Shown piece after piece: positions 1 to 8,560 of a stretch of 64,000 bases of DNA (the first letter of the stretch is position 1; each line of letters opens with the position of its first letter). The notes under the pieces were generated by a model, which was not told where the DNA came from, made no database searches, and saw only the letters and a program-made list of their open reading frames with translations. The translations under genes were made by a program, and so were the position numbers. The DNA comes from Streptomyces sp. B21-105. GTDB lineage: Bacteria > Actinomycetota > Actinomycetes > Streptomycetales > Streptomycetaceae. The stretch covers positions 7,564,001 to 7,628,000 of the forward strand of contig NZ_JARUMJ010000001.1 in assembly GCF_036898465.1 (NCBI RefSeq), given 5' to 3'.

Positions 1-435
1 GCCCAGCAGCTGACGACGGTGGCCGAACGCCACCGCACCGACCACGAGATCCACCACGTCGCCACCGACCTCGCCGACTGGTCCCGCGAACACGTCCGGC
101 GCCTGGCCGACACCGGTCACGCCCACGGCGTCGACCTCGACGCCTCCATCGCGGAGGCCGGTCCCGGGGTCCTCTCGACGCTGCGCGAGAGAGCCGCCGA
201 AGTTGTCGGCCATCGCCCCGAACCCGGCCTGCTGCTCCTGCGCGACCTGCGCGAGCTCTATCTGGACGCCGCCGAGAACTCCCTCCACTGGGAGATGCTC
301 GCCCAGGCCGCACAGGCCTCCGGGGACGACGGACTCCTCGCCGTGGCCTCCGCGTGCCACCCGCGGACACTCCGGCAGCTGCGCTGGACCAACACCATGA
401 TCAAGGTCCTCTCGCCCCAGATCCTCACGAGTTGA
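1..435 (+). CDS. Small helical protein, 5' end cut by the window
   Basis: The reading frame is open from base 1 (GCC CAG CAG) and ends at a TGA at 433-435. The gene probably begins upstream; the first internal start is a GTG at 19. The visible 144 codons have no signal peptide or membrane segment and look like a helical bundle with many His, Glu and Arg residues, including HRTDHEIHH and LHWEMLAQAAQ. I recall similar hypothetical proteins in Streptomyces but know no function. The gene converges on the enolase-superfamily gene at 513, with 77 bp between them holding three copies of GACCCGGT. Confidence 0.7.
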   Translation, partial: AQQLTTVAERHRTDHEIHHVATDLADWSREHVRRLADTGHAHGVDLDASIAEAGPGVLSTLRERAAEVVGHRPEPGLLLLRDLRELYLDAAENSLHWEMLAQAAQASGDDGLLAVASACHPRTLRQLRWTNTMIKVLSPQILTS

Positions 436-512
436 GCGACGCAGCGCCTCATACGCCCGGCACGCCCGAAGACCCGCCCGACCCGGTGGGACCTTCCGAC
501 CCGGTGTGACCG

Positions 513-1622
513 TCAGCCGACCCGGTAGGGCCGTGCGCGCTCGGCGTCGAGGGCGATGCCCAGGCCGGGCGTACCGTCGGCGCCGGGGGCGAGGGCGCCG
601 CCGGCGGGGGAGAGGACGCCGTCGAAGAGGATGCGTTCGATGCGGACGTGGTCGTGGAACCACTCCTGGTGGCGCAGGTTGGGCACCGCGGCGGCGGCGT
701 GCGCGTGGGCGTGCGGGGCGCAGTGTCCGGAGATCTCGATGCCGTGTGCCTGGGCGAGAGCGGCGGCACGCAGCCACACGGTGATGCCGCCGCAACGGGT
801 GACGTCGGCCTGGAGGCAGTCCACGGCTCCGGCGGCGAGCATGTTCGCGAAGTAGGGCAGGGTGTAGCCGTACTCCCCGGCCGCCACGTCGGGGCCGACC
901 CGGGCGCGGATTTCGGCGAGGGTGGTCAGGTGGTCGGAGGAGACGGGCTCCTCGAACCAGGTGACGCCTTCGTCGGCGAGTGCCCCGGCCACGCGTAGGG
1001 CCTGCTTGGCGGCGTAGCCGCCGTTGGCGTCGACGTACACGGCGGTGGTGTCGCCGACGACGGCCCGGGCCCTGGCGACGCGCCGCCGGTCGCGTTCCTC
1101 CTCGCGCCCCCACGACTGCGCGATCTTGATCTTCACGCGGGGGATGCCCTCGTCCTCGACCCAGCCGCGCAGTTGGCGTTCCTGCCGGCTGTCGTCGTAG
1201 GTGGTGAAGCCGCCGCTGCCGTAGACCGGCACGTCGTCGCGGGCCGCGCCCAGCAGGCGGACGAGGGGCAGGTCGAGCAAGCGGGCCTTGAGGTCCCACA
1301 GCGCGATGTCCACGGCCGCGATGGCCTGTGCGGCGACGCCCGGCAGCCCCGCGTTGCGCACCGCACGGTGCATGGCCTCGTTCGTCCGCGGCACGTCGAG
1401 GGCCGGCGAACCGGTGACCACGTCGGCGAGCAGGTCCTCCACGACGCGGGCCGCGGCGGCGGGCGAGTAGGTGTAGCCGAGGCCGGTGACGTCCCCGCAG
1501 CGGACGGTGGCCAGGACGAGGGTGGTGCTGTCCCAGCCGAGGGTGCCGTCCGCCTCTGGGAAATCGGTGGGCACGGTGAACACGGCGGTGTCCACCCCTG
1601 CCACGACCGGGGTGCCGCTCAT
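513..1622 (-). CDS. Enolase-superfamily (mandelate racemase/muconate lactonizing type) enzyme
   Basis: 369-residue cytosolic enzyme of the mandelate racemase subgroup, which abstracts a proton alpha to a carboxylate using Mg2+. Visible residues: KIK at 164-166 (catalytic base motif), metal ligands Asp198 (DAN), Glu224 (EEP) and Glu250, and Asp273 with a His near 300-304 forming the second base dyad. The N-terminal capping domain covers about 1-130 and the TIM barrel follows. Substrate cannot be read from sequence; sugar-acid dehydratase is the likeliest role. I chose the ATG at 1622, 19 bp past the stop of the TPP enzyme gene, because the family alignment begins there; upstream in-frame residues are Arg-rich and unlike the family. 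It is the last gene of a minus-strand unit with the TPP enzyme and FAD/Fe-S dehydrogenase. Confidence 0.85.
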   Translation of the reverse strand: MSGTPVVAGVDTAVFTVPTDFPEADGTLGWDSTTLVLATVRCGDVTGLGYTYSPAAAARVVEDLLADVVTGSPALDVPRTNEAMHRAVRNAGLPGVAAQAIAAVDIALWDLKARLLDLPLVRLLGAARDDVPVYGSGGFTTYDDSRQERQLRGWVEDEGIPRVKIKIAQSWGREEERDRRRVARARAVVGDTTAVYVDANGGYAAKQALRVAGALADEGVTWFEEPVSSDHLTTLAEIRARVGPDVAAGEYGYTLPYFANMLAAGAVDCLQADVTRCGGITVWLRAAALAQAHGIEISGHCAPHAHAHAAAAVPNLRHQEWFHDHVRIERILFDGVLSPAGGALAPGADGTPGLGIALDAERARPYRVG

Positions 1623-1641
1623 GTCCCGCTCTCCGTACCGC

Positions 1642-3465
1642 TCATGTCCCGCCCTCCGTCCCGGGCCGGTCCGTGCGGTGGTGGTGTCCGGGCAGGAACT
1701 CCTGCACCTTGGCCTTGAAGCCCTGACGGACCATGCCCGCACGGTCGCTGTCGCCCTTGAGGACCGAGGTCGCGGCGGCCTCGATCTGGTCGAGGGTGGC
1801 GTGCGGCGGGATCGGCGGAACGGCCGGATCGGTCACGAAGTCCAGCACACAGGGCCTGTCGGCGGCCAGCGCCGTCTCCCAGGCACCCCGCACGTCCTGC
1901 GGCTTCTCGACGCGCAGACCGTCCAGACCGGCCAGGCGCGCGAAGTCGGCGTAGGGGAAGTCGGGCAGCGACTGGGAGGCGTCGAACCGGGGGGCGCCCT
2001 CCATGGCGCGCATCTCCCAGGTGACCTGGTTGAGATCCCGGTTGTTGAGGACGGCCACGATCAGCCGCGGGTCCTCCCACTCCCGGTAGTACTTGGCGAT
2101 GGTGATGAGCTCGGCCATGCCGTTCATCTGCATCGCCCCGTCGCCGACGAGGGCGATCGCCGGCCGGTCGCCGTACGCGAACTTCGCGCCGATCGCGTAC
2201 GGCACACCGGGCCCCATGGTGGCGAGCGTGCCGGACAGCGAGCCGCGCATGGCGCCGCGCAGCTTCAGGTGCCGGGCGTACCAGTTGGCGGCCGAGCCGG
2301 AGTCGGAGGACAGGATCACGTTCTCCGGCAGCAGGTCGTTCAGCGCGTGCACGACGTACTCGGGGTTGACCGGGTCGGCGTCGACCGCGGCGCGCCGCTG
2401 CATGACCTCCCACCAGCGGGCGGTGTCCTTCTCGATCTTCTTGCGCCAGCCGGTGTCCTCGGCCGCGTCGAGCAGTGGCAGCAGCCGGGCCAGGGTCTCG
2501 CGGGCGTCGCCCACCAGGTTGACCTCGAAGGGGTAGCGCAGACCGACCATGTGCGGGTCGATGTCGATCTGCACGGCCCGCGCCTGCCCGAACCCGGGCA
2601 GGAACTGGGTGTACGGGAAGGAGGACCCGATGACGAGGAGCGTGTCGCAGCCGGTCATCAGCTCGTACGACGGCCGGGTGCCCAGCAGGCCGATGGAGCC
2701 GGTGACGTACGGCAGGTCGTCGTCGAGGGCGTCCTTGCCGAGCAGCGCCTTCGCCACTCCCGCGCCCAGCCGGTCGGCGAGGGCCATGACCTCCTGGCGG
2801 GCTCCGCGCGCCCCCTGCCCGACGAGGATCGCGACCTTCTCGCCGGCGTTCAGGACCTCGGCTGCCCGGGCGAGATCGGCTTCGGCCGGCACGGGCGCGT
2901 ACTGCGACATGCCGAGGCTGGAGGGCACCATCTTGAAGGCGTGCCCGGGCGGCGAGTAGTCGAGTTCCTGCACGTCGGCCGGGACGATCACGGCCGTGAC
3001 GGACCGGCGGGCCATGGCCGTGCGCATGGCCCGGTCCAGCACGTTGGGCAGCTGCTCGGGGACGGTGACCATCTCGCAGAAGTCGGAGGCGACGTCCTTG
3101 TACAGGCTCAGCAGGTCGACCTCTTGCTGGTAGGAGCCGCCCATGGCGCTGCGGTTGGTCTGGCCCACGATCGCGACGACGGGCACGTGGTCCAGCTTCG
3201 CGTCGTACAACCCGTTCAGCAGGTGGATGGCGCCGGGCCCCGAGGTGGCCGCGCACACGCCGACCCGTCCGGAGAACTTGGCGTAGCCGACGGCTTCGAA
3301 GGCGGCCATCTCCTCGTGGCGGGCCTGGATGAAGCGGGGGTCGTCCTGCGCCCGGCCCCAGGCCGCGAGCAGCCCGTTGATGCCGTCGCCGGGGTAGGCG
3401 AAGACGTGCTCCACTCCCCACTCGCGCAGCCGCTCGAGGATGTGGTCGGAGACCTTCTTCGACAT
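1642..3465 (-). CDS. Thiamine-pyrophosphate enzyme, pyruvate oxidase/acetolactate synthase-like
   Basis: 607-residue three-domain TPP enzyme: N-terminal Pyr domain with the catalytic Glu in RHEEMAAF (about residue 51-52), a middle dinucleotide-like domain about 190-340, and a C-terminal PP domain whose GDG...NN cofactor motif starts near residue 438 (GDGAMQMNG ... LNN). The family decarboxylates 2-oxo acids. Many streptomycetes carry this stand-alone type, usually annotated as a TPP-requiring protein or pyruvate dehydrogenase (quinone). No small regulatory subunit is nearby, so biosynthetic acetolactate synthase is unlikely. The start ATG at 3465 follows an A/G-rich stretch on the coding strand. 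It sits between the FAD/Fe-S dehydrogenase gene (74-bp gap) and the enolase-superfamily gene (19-bp gap), which suggests co-transcription and a shared hydroxy/keto-acid pathway. Confidence 0.88.
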   Translation of the reverse strand: MSKKVSDHILERLREWGVEHVFAYPGDGINGLLAAWGRAQDDPRFIQARHEEMAAFEAVGYAKFSGRVGVCAATSGPGAIHLLNGLYDAKLDHVPVVAIVGQTNRSAMGGSYQQEVDLLSLYKDVASDFCEMVTVPEQLPNVLDRAMRTAMARRSVTAVIVPADVQELDYSPPGHAFKMVPSSLGMSQYAPVPAEADLARAAEVLNAGEKVAILVGQGARGARQEVMALADRLGAGVAKALLGKDALDDDLPYVTGSIGLLGTRPSYELMTGCDTLLVIGSSFPYTQFLPGFGQARAVQIDIDPHMVGLRYPFEVNLVGDARETLARLLPLLDAAEDTGWRKKIEKDTARWWEVMQRRAAVDADPVNPEYVVHALNDLLPENVILSSDSGSAANWYARHLKLRGAMRGSLSGTLATMGPGVPYAIGAKFAYGDRPAIALVGDGAMQMNGMAELITIAKYYREWEDPRLIVAVLNNRDLNQVTWEMRAMEGAPRFDASQSLPDFPYADFARLAGLDGLRVEKPQDVRGAWETALAADRPCVLDFVTDPAVPPIPPHATLDQIEAAATSVLKGDSDRAGMVRQGFKAKVQEFLPGHHHRTDRPGTEGGT

Positions 3466-3539
3466 GTTCCAGAACCTTTCCTGGTGGGGTGTGCTCTTCC
3501 TGTGGGCGTGCCTTCTCCTGGTGGGCGTGCGATCGGTGA

Positions 3540-6500
3540 CTACGCGCGGCGCAGCGCGCGCAGGGCCCCTCTGCCGGCTGCCGTGGCGGCGCCGGTCGCG
3601 GTGACGGCGGCGGCCGCCGTGATCGCCCAGCGGACCGCCCGGGAGGGCCGTGCCGGGCGCGTGGCCGACTGCTCGGGGTGTTCGCCGGGCAGCGGGCCGT
3701 CGAGGCCGAGGGCCAGTGCCTCGGCCAGGTGCAGGGCCCTGCGGCCGGTCCCGCCCTGTTCGATCTGGGTGCGGCAGCTGAAGCCGTCGGAGAGGACCAG
3801 GCTGTCGGGGGACGCGCCGCGGACGGCGGGCAGGACGCCCAGTTCGGCGACGGCCATGGAGACCTCGTGGTGGCCGCTCTGGAAGCCGAAGTCGCCGGCC
3901 AGCCCGCAGCAGCCCTCGTCGAGGACATCGGCGTCGAGGCCTGCGCGGCGCATGAGTTCACGGTCGGCGTCGAACTTCATGACGGCGTGCTGGTGGCAGT
4001 GGGTCTGCACGGTCGCGTGCCGGGCGAGCCGGGGCGGATGCCAGCCGTCGGGCGCGTGGTGGACGAGCTGTTCCGCGAAGGTGCGGACCTGCCCGGCCAG
4101 CCGCTGCACGTCCTGGTCCTCGGGCATCAGCTCGGGTGCGTCGGACCGGAAGACGGCGGTGCAGGAGGGTTCGAGGCCGATGACCGGGGTGCCGGCCTCC
4201 AGGTAGGGGCGCAGCACGTCGAGGGTGTGGCGCAGCACCTTCTGCGCGCGGGGCAGCTGGCCGGTGGAGATCCAGGTCAGGCCGCAGCACACCGGCCGGT
4301 CGGGCACGGCGACGCGGAAGCCGGCGTCCTCCAGGACGCGGACGGCCGAGATCGCGATCGCGGGATGGAAGTAGGTGCTGAAGGTGTCGGGCCACAGCAC
4401 CACCGTGCGCGGGTCGGCCGGATCGGGTTCGTCGACGCCGCGGGCCCGCCACCACTGCACGAAGGACTGCCCGGCGAACACGGGCGCGGCGCGGGCCGCG
4501 TCGACGCCGGCCAGGAGTTTGCCCGCGCGGGCCAGTCCCGGCGCGTGCAGCGCCGAGTTGACCAGGTAGGGCGCGATACGGGACAGACGCGCCCATACGG
4601 GGAGCCAGCCCATGGAGTAGTGGGCGGCGGGACGCAGCCGGCCCTCGTAGTGGTGGGAGAGGAACTCCGCCTTGAGGGTGGCCATGTCGACCCCGGTCGG
4701 GCAGTCGGACTTGCAGCCCTTGCAGGCCAGACACAGATCCAGCGCGTCGCGCACCTCGGTGGAGTGCCAGCCGTCCGTGACGGCCGAGTCGGCGTGGCCG
4801 TCGAGCATCTCGAACAGCAGCCGCGCCCGGCCGCGGGTGGAATGTTCCTCCTCCCCGGTGGCCCGGCAGGAGGGACACATGACGCCGCCGGAGTGGCCGC
4901 GGCAGTTGCCGATCCCGACGCAGCGCATCACCGCACGGTTGAAGGAGTGGTCGTCCTCGGGGAAGCCGAAGTGCGTCGCGGGAGTCGCCGGGCGCCAGGC
5001 GGGGCCGAGGCGCAGCTGCCCGTCGACCGGATGGGGGTGCACGACCTTGCCCGGGTTCATCCGGTTGCCGGGGTCGAACAGCGCCTTAAGTTCGCCGAAC
5101 GCGGTCACCAGCCGCTCGCCGAACATGCGGGTGAGCAGTTCGCCGCGGGACTGGCCGTCGCCGTGCTCGCCGGACAGGGAGCCGCCGTAGGAGGTCACGA
5201 GGTCGGCGGCCCGCTCCACGAAGCGGCGGAAGCCGGCCACGCCCTCGGCGGTCCTGAGCTCGAACGGGATGCGGGTGTGGACGCAGCCCTGCCCGAAGTG
5301 GCCGTAGAGGGACGGGTGGTCGTAGCCGAACTCCGTGAACAGTTTCCTCAGGTCCCGCAGATAGTCGCCGAGCCGCTCGGGCGGGACGGCCGAGTCCTCC
5401 CAGCCCTCCCACGTCTCCCGGTCGTCCGGCGGGCGGGCCGTGACGCCGAGCCCTGCCTCGCGTGCCCTGAGCATCCGCTGCTCGCGCTCGGGGTCGTCGG
5501 AGAACGCGACGTCGGCGTCCTTCTCGGTCCGGCCGACGGCGCGCAGCAGCGCGTAGGCCTGCTCGTCGACCTCCTCCTGGCTGTCGCCGCCGAACTGGAG
5601 CATCAGCCAGCTGTCGCCCTCCGGCAGGGCGTCCAGGGACTCCAGGTGGGCGTTCTCCTCGCGCATCAGCTGGGCCATGCGCCCGTCCAGTGCCTCCAGC
5701 TGTCCGGGGGCGCAGTGCTCGAGCAGGCGGGTGACGTCGTCGGCGGCCGCGCAGATGTCGTCGTAGCCGAGGACCAGCAGCGACTGATACGCCGGCACGG
5801 GCACCAGGCCGAGCTCGGCGTGCAGGACGGTCACCAGCGTGCCCTCGCTGCCGACCAGCGCCCTGGCCACGTCGAAGCCGTTCTCGGGCAGCAGCGAGTC
5901 GAGGTTGTAGCCGGAGACCCGGCGCGGGATCTTGGGGTAGCCGCGCCGGATGTCGGCGAGGTATTCGGCCACGAGACGGTCCAGGCCGTCGTACAGCTCG
6001 GCGCGCCGGCCGCCCGCCGCGGCGATCCGCGCCCGCTCGGCCCGGGACGTCGGCCCCACCCACATCCGTGTGCCGTCGTAGGTGAGCACCTCCAGGCGGC
6101 GCACGTTGTCGACGGTCTTGCCGTACGCCTGCGCGGACGCGCCGCACGAGTTGTTGCCGATCATGCCGCCCAGGGTGCAGTGGCTGTGCGTCGACGGCTT
6201 CGGGCCGAACTGCAGGCCGTGGTCGGACAGCCGCCGGTTGAGCTCGTCCAGGACGATGCCCGGCTCGACCACGCAGGTCCGTGCGTCGGGGTCGACGGAG
6301 ATCAGCCCGTGGCAGTACTTGCTCCAGTCGACCACCACGGCCGTGTTCGTCGACTGTCCCGCGAGGCTCGTGCCACCGCCTCGCGACAGGACAGGGGCGC
6401 CGAAACGGGCGCAGACCCGCACGGCACGAGCCCCGGCCTCCACCGAACGGGGCACGACGACGCCGACGGGCATCTGACGGTAGTTCGAGCCGTCGGTGGA

Positions 6501-6614
6501 GTAGGCCCCCCTGCTGCCCGCGTCGAACCGGACCTCGCCCGCCACGGCCTCACGCAGCGACGCCGCCAACTGGGCCGTATCCGCTCCGGAGGCGTCGAAA
6601 GGGGGGTGGGTCAT
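3540..6614 (-). CDS. FAD-linked D-2-hydroxyacid dehydrogenase with Fe-S domains (YdiJ/GlcD-GlpC type)
   Basis: 1,024-residue fusion. Residues about 1-480 form an FAD-binding (PCMH-type) oxidase domain with its C-terminal cap. Cys-rich motifs follow at about 563-582 (CVGIGNC ... MCPSC) and 626-637 (CLACKGCKSDCP, a 4Fe-4S ligand set). Two CCG domains are marked by CCG near 775 and EGCCG near 897. This layout is that of D-2-hydroxyglutarate/D-lactate dehydrogenases that pass electrons to the respiratory chain. The last 40 residues are Ala/Arg-rich with one possible weak membrane segment. I chose the ATG at 6614: translation further upstream would run across the putative operator at 6716-6728 and is Arg-rich. 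First structural gene after the MarR gene, probably of one operon with the TPP and enolase-superfamily genes. Confidence 0.88.
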   Translation of the reverse strand: MTHPPFDASGADTAQLAASLREAVAGEVRFDAGSRGAYSTDGSNYRQMPVGVVVPRSVEAGARAVRVCARFGAPVLSRGGGTSLAGQSTNTAVVVDWSKYCHGLISVDPDARTCVVEPGIVLDELNRRLSDHGLQFGPKPSTHSHCTLGGMIGNNSCGASAQAYGKTVDNVRRLEVLTYDGTRMWVGPTSRAERARIAAAGGRRAELYDGLDRLVAEYLADIRRGYPKIPRRVSGYNLDSLLPENGFDVARALVGSEGTLVTVLHAELGLVPVPAYQSLLVLGYDDICAAADDVTRLLEHCAPGQLEALDGRMAQLMREENAHLESLDALPEGDSWLMLQFGGDSQEEVDEQAYALLRAVGRTEKDADVAFSDDPEREQRMLRAREAGLGVTARPPDDRETWEGWEDSAVPPERLGDYLRDLRKLFTEFGYDHPSLYGHFGQGCVHTRIPFELRTAEGVAGFRRFVERAADLVTSYGGSLSGEHGDGQSRGELLTRMFGERLVTAFGELKALFDPGNRMNPGKVVHPHPVDGQLRLGPAWRPATPATHFGFPEDDHSFNRAVMRCVGIGNCRGHSGGVMCPSCRATGEEEHSTRGRARLLFEMLDGHADSAVTDGWHSTEVRDALDLCLACKGCKSDCPTGVDMATLKAEFLSHHYEGRLRPAAHYSMGWLPVWARLSRIAPYLVNSALHAPGLARAGKLLAGVDAARAAPVFAGQSFVQWWRARGVDEPDPADPRTVVLWPDTFSTYFHPAIAISAVRVLEDAGFRVAVPDRPVCCGLTWISTGQLPRAQKVLRHTLDVLRPYLEAGTPVIGLEPSCTAVFRSDAPELMPEDQDVQRLAGQVRTFAEQLVHHAPDGWHPPRLARHATVQTHCHQHAVMKFDADRELMRRAGLDADVLDEGCCGLAGDFGFQSGHHEVSMAVAELGVLPAVRGASPDSLVLSDGFSCRTQIEQGGTGRRALHLAEALALGLDGPLPGEHPEQSATRPARPSRAVRWAITAAAAVTATGAATAAGRGALRALRRA

Positions 6615-6715
6615 CGGAGCGACCGCCTTCCTGAGCCGTTGACCGTGCGCGACAGCCACTCTCGTCGGCTCTGGCTCTCGCCGCCGCTGCCGCCGCCCCG
6701 CCCGGGTACCCGGCC

Positions 6716-6728
6716 TTGCAGAGTGCAA
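6716..6728. promoter_or_regulatory. Putative MarR operator before the dehydrogenase gene
   Basis: Perfect inverted repeat TTGCA-GAG-TGCAA (15 bp counting the flanking C and G), about 90 bp upstream of the chosen start of the FAD/Fe-S gene. The same core occurs before the MarR gene at 7434-7448. Two identical palindromes flanking a MarR gene strongly suggest its binding site. Confidence 0.7.
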
Positions 6729-6786
6729 GAGCGCATCGGGCGGGATTTTCCGGGCCCGGCTCCGAGGCCGCTGTGACCTGCCCGGG

Positions 6787-7404
6787 TCAGACGGGTCCGT
6801 TGCTCTTCGGGCGGCGGCGTCCTCCCTGGGGTGGGTCCGGCGGGGCCGGGTTGAGCGGGTCGTCGATGAGGCCCTGGACGCGACGGACTTCGTCGAGGGG
6901 GTCCACGGCCATTTCGTCGGCGGCCAGGGTCAGCGCTCTGAGGGCCGGTACGAGAGCCGCGCGCGCTTCGGCGGGCAGCCGTTGGACGAGGGCGCGGATC
7001 TCGGTGCGCCGGTGGGCGAGGACGCGCTCCACCAGGTCCTGCCCGGCGGGCGTGAGGCGCAGGACGACCTCGCGCCGGTTGTCGGGATTGGTCCGGCGGT
7101 CCATGTGGCCGGCGGACTCCAGGCGTTCGACCATGCGCAGGGCCGTCGAGGGGTTGACTCCCAGGGTCGCGGCCATGGCGGCGAGCTTGACGGGCCCGCA
7201 GGTGTTCAGCACGACCAGGGCGCGCAGCTGGGGCAGGGTCAGGGTGTCGTCGGTGGACGCGAGCGCGCGGGCGGAGATCGCCACGAGCAGCCTGGACGCC
7301 GCCATGACGGTGAGTGTGACCTCCTCGGCCTCCTGGTCGAGTTCCGCAGGGGAGGCCGGCGGCTCGGCTGCGGGCTCGAGCCGATGGGGTTCCTGCCGCG
7401 TCAT
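6787..7404 (-). CDS. MarR-family transcriptional regulator
   Basis: 205-residue DNA-binding protein with a central winged helix: about residues 60-85 (LPQLRALVVLNTCGP), then the recognition part NPSTALRMVERLESAGH and the wing RRTNPDNRREVVLRLT. The N-terminus (about 30 residues) and the C-terminal tail (PPDPPQGGRRRPKS) are disordered extensions. MarR proteins bind palindromes as dimers and usually repress neighbouring genes until a small aromatic or acidic ligand binds. Identical palindromes lie 30 bp upstream of its start and before the next minus-strand gene, so it probably controls itself and the dehydrogenase/TPP/enolase-superfamily unit. Confidence 0.88.
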   Translation of the reverse strand: MTRQEPHRLEPAAEPPASPAELDQEAEEVTLTVMAASRLLVAISARALASTDDTLTLPQLRALVVLNTCGPVKLAAMAATLGVNPSTALRMVERLESAGHMDRRTNPDNRREVVLRLTPAGQDLVERVLAHRRTEIRALVQRLPAEARAALVPALRALTLAADEMAVDPLDEVRRVQGLIDDPLNPAPPDPPQGGRRRPKSNGPV

Positions 7405-7433
7405 CGTGTCCGTTCCGCCTCTCGATCACAATC

Positions 7434-7448
7434 ATTGCAGAGTGCAAT
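7434..7448. promoter_or_regulatory. Putative MarR operator before marR
   Basis: 15-bp perfect inverted repeat ATTGCA-GAG-TGCAAT, 30 bp upstream of the MarR start codon and overlapping where its promoter should be. The core is identical to that at 6716-6728. The left half ATCATTGCA recurs at 42485-42493. Confidence 0.75.
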
Positions 7449-7515
7449 GTTAGGCTGGGTGTGACCAGTCTCGAGCCGCGCGGCGCGACGAGTGCGGGAC
7501 AAGGGCGTGATCACG

Positions 7516-7761
7516 ATGAAGGTCCAGCCGGTGCATGAAGCCTATTCGTTCGTGTGTCTGCGCTGCGGGCACGCCTGGGAGGGCGCCTACGAGATCCGGC
7601 ACTCGGTCGACTGCCAGGGCCGCGTACGCGCGGACTACTACGTGCACGGCTTCAAGGTCCCGTCACCGCTGACGGCCAACCGGTGCCGCACGTGCCGCGG
7701 CTCCCGGATCCGGATCCTCCGGCCCGGGCGGGTGAGCTCGGCCAGCCCGCTGCTGGACTGA
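7516..7761 (+). CDS. Small zinc-ribbon-like protein
   Basis: 81-residue protein with two CxxC pairs (Cys14/Cys17 in CLRC and Cys57/Cys60 in CRTC), as expected of a single zinc ribbon. The segment between the pairs is aromatic and charged. Small proteins of this kind are common in streptomycetes and have no assigned role. It is divergent from the MarR gene. I chose the ATG at 7516 rather than an upstream start at 7492, because the upstream residues look like leader DNA. It could bind nucleic acid or a protein partner; nothing in the context decides. Confidence 0.6.
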   Translation: MKVQPVHEAYSFVCLRCGHAWEGAYEIRHSVDCQGRVRADYYVHGFKVPSPLTANRCRTCRGSRIRILRPGRVSSASPLLD

Positions 7762-7829
7762 CGACACCGTCGGGGCAGCCGCACGCGCTGGGTGCCGAGG
7801 TCCGGGAAGCACGAGGGCGCCGGGGGCGT

Positions 7830-8010
7830 GCCACGCACACAAGGCGCTCGTATTCCCAGCGATGCTCAGCCTGCGGCTTCACCACCCCCGGCAGCCGAGA
7901 GACCCGAGAGAAATTCGTGTGCAAGAACCCCGACTGCGGCTTCGTCGGTAACGCCGACTGGAACGCGGCCCGGAACATCTTGCGGCTCGACAGGCGAGAT
8001 ACGGCAGCGA
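7830..8010 (+). pseudogene. TnpB (IS200/IS605 OrfB) C-terminal remnant
   Basis: About 60 codons encode the C-terminal zinc ribbon and catalytic tail of a TnpB-type nuclease: QRCSACGF, then FVCKNPDCGF, then NADWNAARNIL, the signature around the last RuvC motif. Everything upstream (RuvC I/II, helical domain) is missing and replaced by unrelated sequence after the zinc-ribbon gene. No TnpA or element end hairpins are visible. This is a dead fragment. Confidence 0.8.
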
Positions 8011-8024
8011 CGGGCACTCGTCAC

Positions 8025-8536
8025 CTAGAAGCCCGGACGCTATGTGATCGAGCCAGTAGCTCACGACATCGTCACGGGGGTTGTCGTCGTTGCGCGGAAT
8101 GCCGGTGATCGCGATGCCCCGCAGGAAGATCAGCAGCACGTCGAATGCCATACGGGTCTGCGCCGGGTCCGTCTGTGCGGTGGCTTTCTCGAAGATCTGA
8201 CGCAGGGCGCGGCCCAGTCGCCGTTCCGGGGGGATCAGTGCGGCACGCAGTTGTGGATCGGTGCGGGCGCTGATCCAACAGTTCAAGCGCGGCCAGAAAG
8301 GGAGGCCCGGACATCGCGGATTGGATCACTGAGACCACTTGGGCCAGTGCGTGCGGCCCCGGCTCGATTCCGTCGGCCGCCGACCGCAGCAGTTCCAGGC
8401 GCTGATCGGCGATGTGATGGGTGGCGGCGACCGGCAGGTCCGTCTTTGAGGCGAAGTGGTGCGACAGGGCACCCCGGGACAGGTTGACCCGGTCCTGGAT
8501 CCGCTGGGTTGTCGCGTTGGCCAAGGCCGGAATCAT
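8025..8536 (-). pseudogene. TetR-family regulator, truncated and frameshifted
   Basis: The minus strand encodes the second half of a TetR HTH (TTQRIQDRVNLSRGALSHHF) and the ligand domain up to FLAALEL, then continues in another frame as WISARTDPQLRAALIPPERR through SYWLDHIASGLL. The break is one extra T: the coding strand reads GAACTGTTGGATC where GAACTGTGGATC would keep the frame (near 8283). The first helices of the HTH are also missing; the DNA upstream belongs to the integrase remnant. It cannot make a working regulator unless the extra base is a sequencing error, and even then lacks its N-terminus. Confidence 0.75.
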
Positions 8537-8560
8537 CCCGCCGCGCGCCAAGGGGGACAA

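Noticed and set aside
1486..4206. A long open frame on the plus strand opposite the TPP enzyme and dehydrogenase genes
   Set aside because: It is antisense to well-conserved enzymes, its residues are low-complexity Arg/Gly/Val-rich, and long stop-free antisense frames are expected at this GC content.
3678..6776. A 1,000-codon plus-strand frame opposite the FAD/Fe-S gene
   Set aside because: It is a mirror of the real gene in GC-rich DNA. It has no recognisable domain, and its end covers the putative MarR operator.
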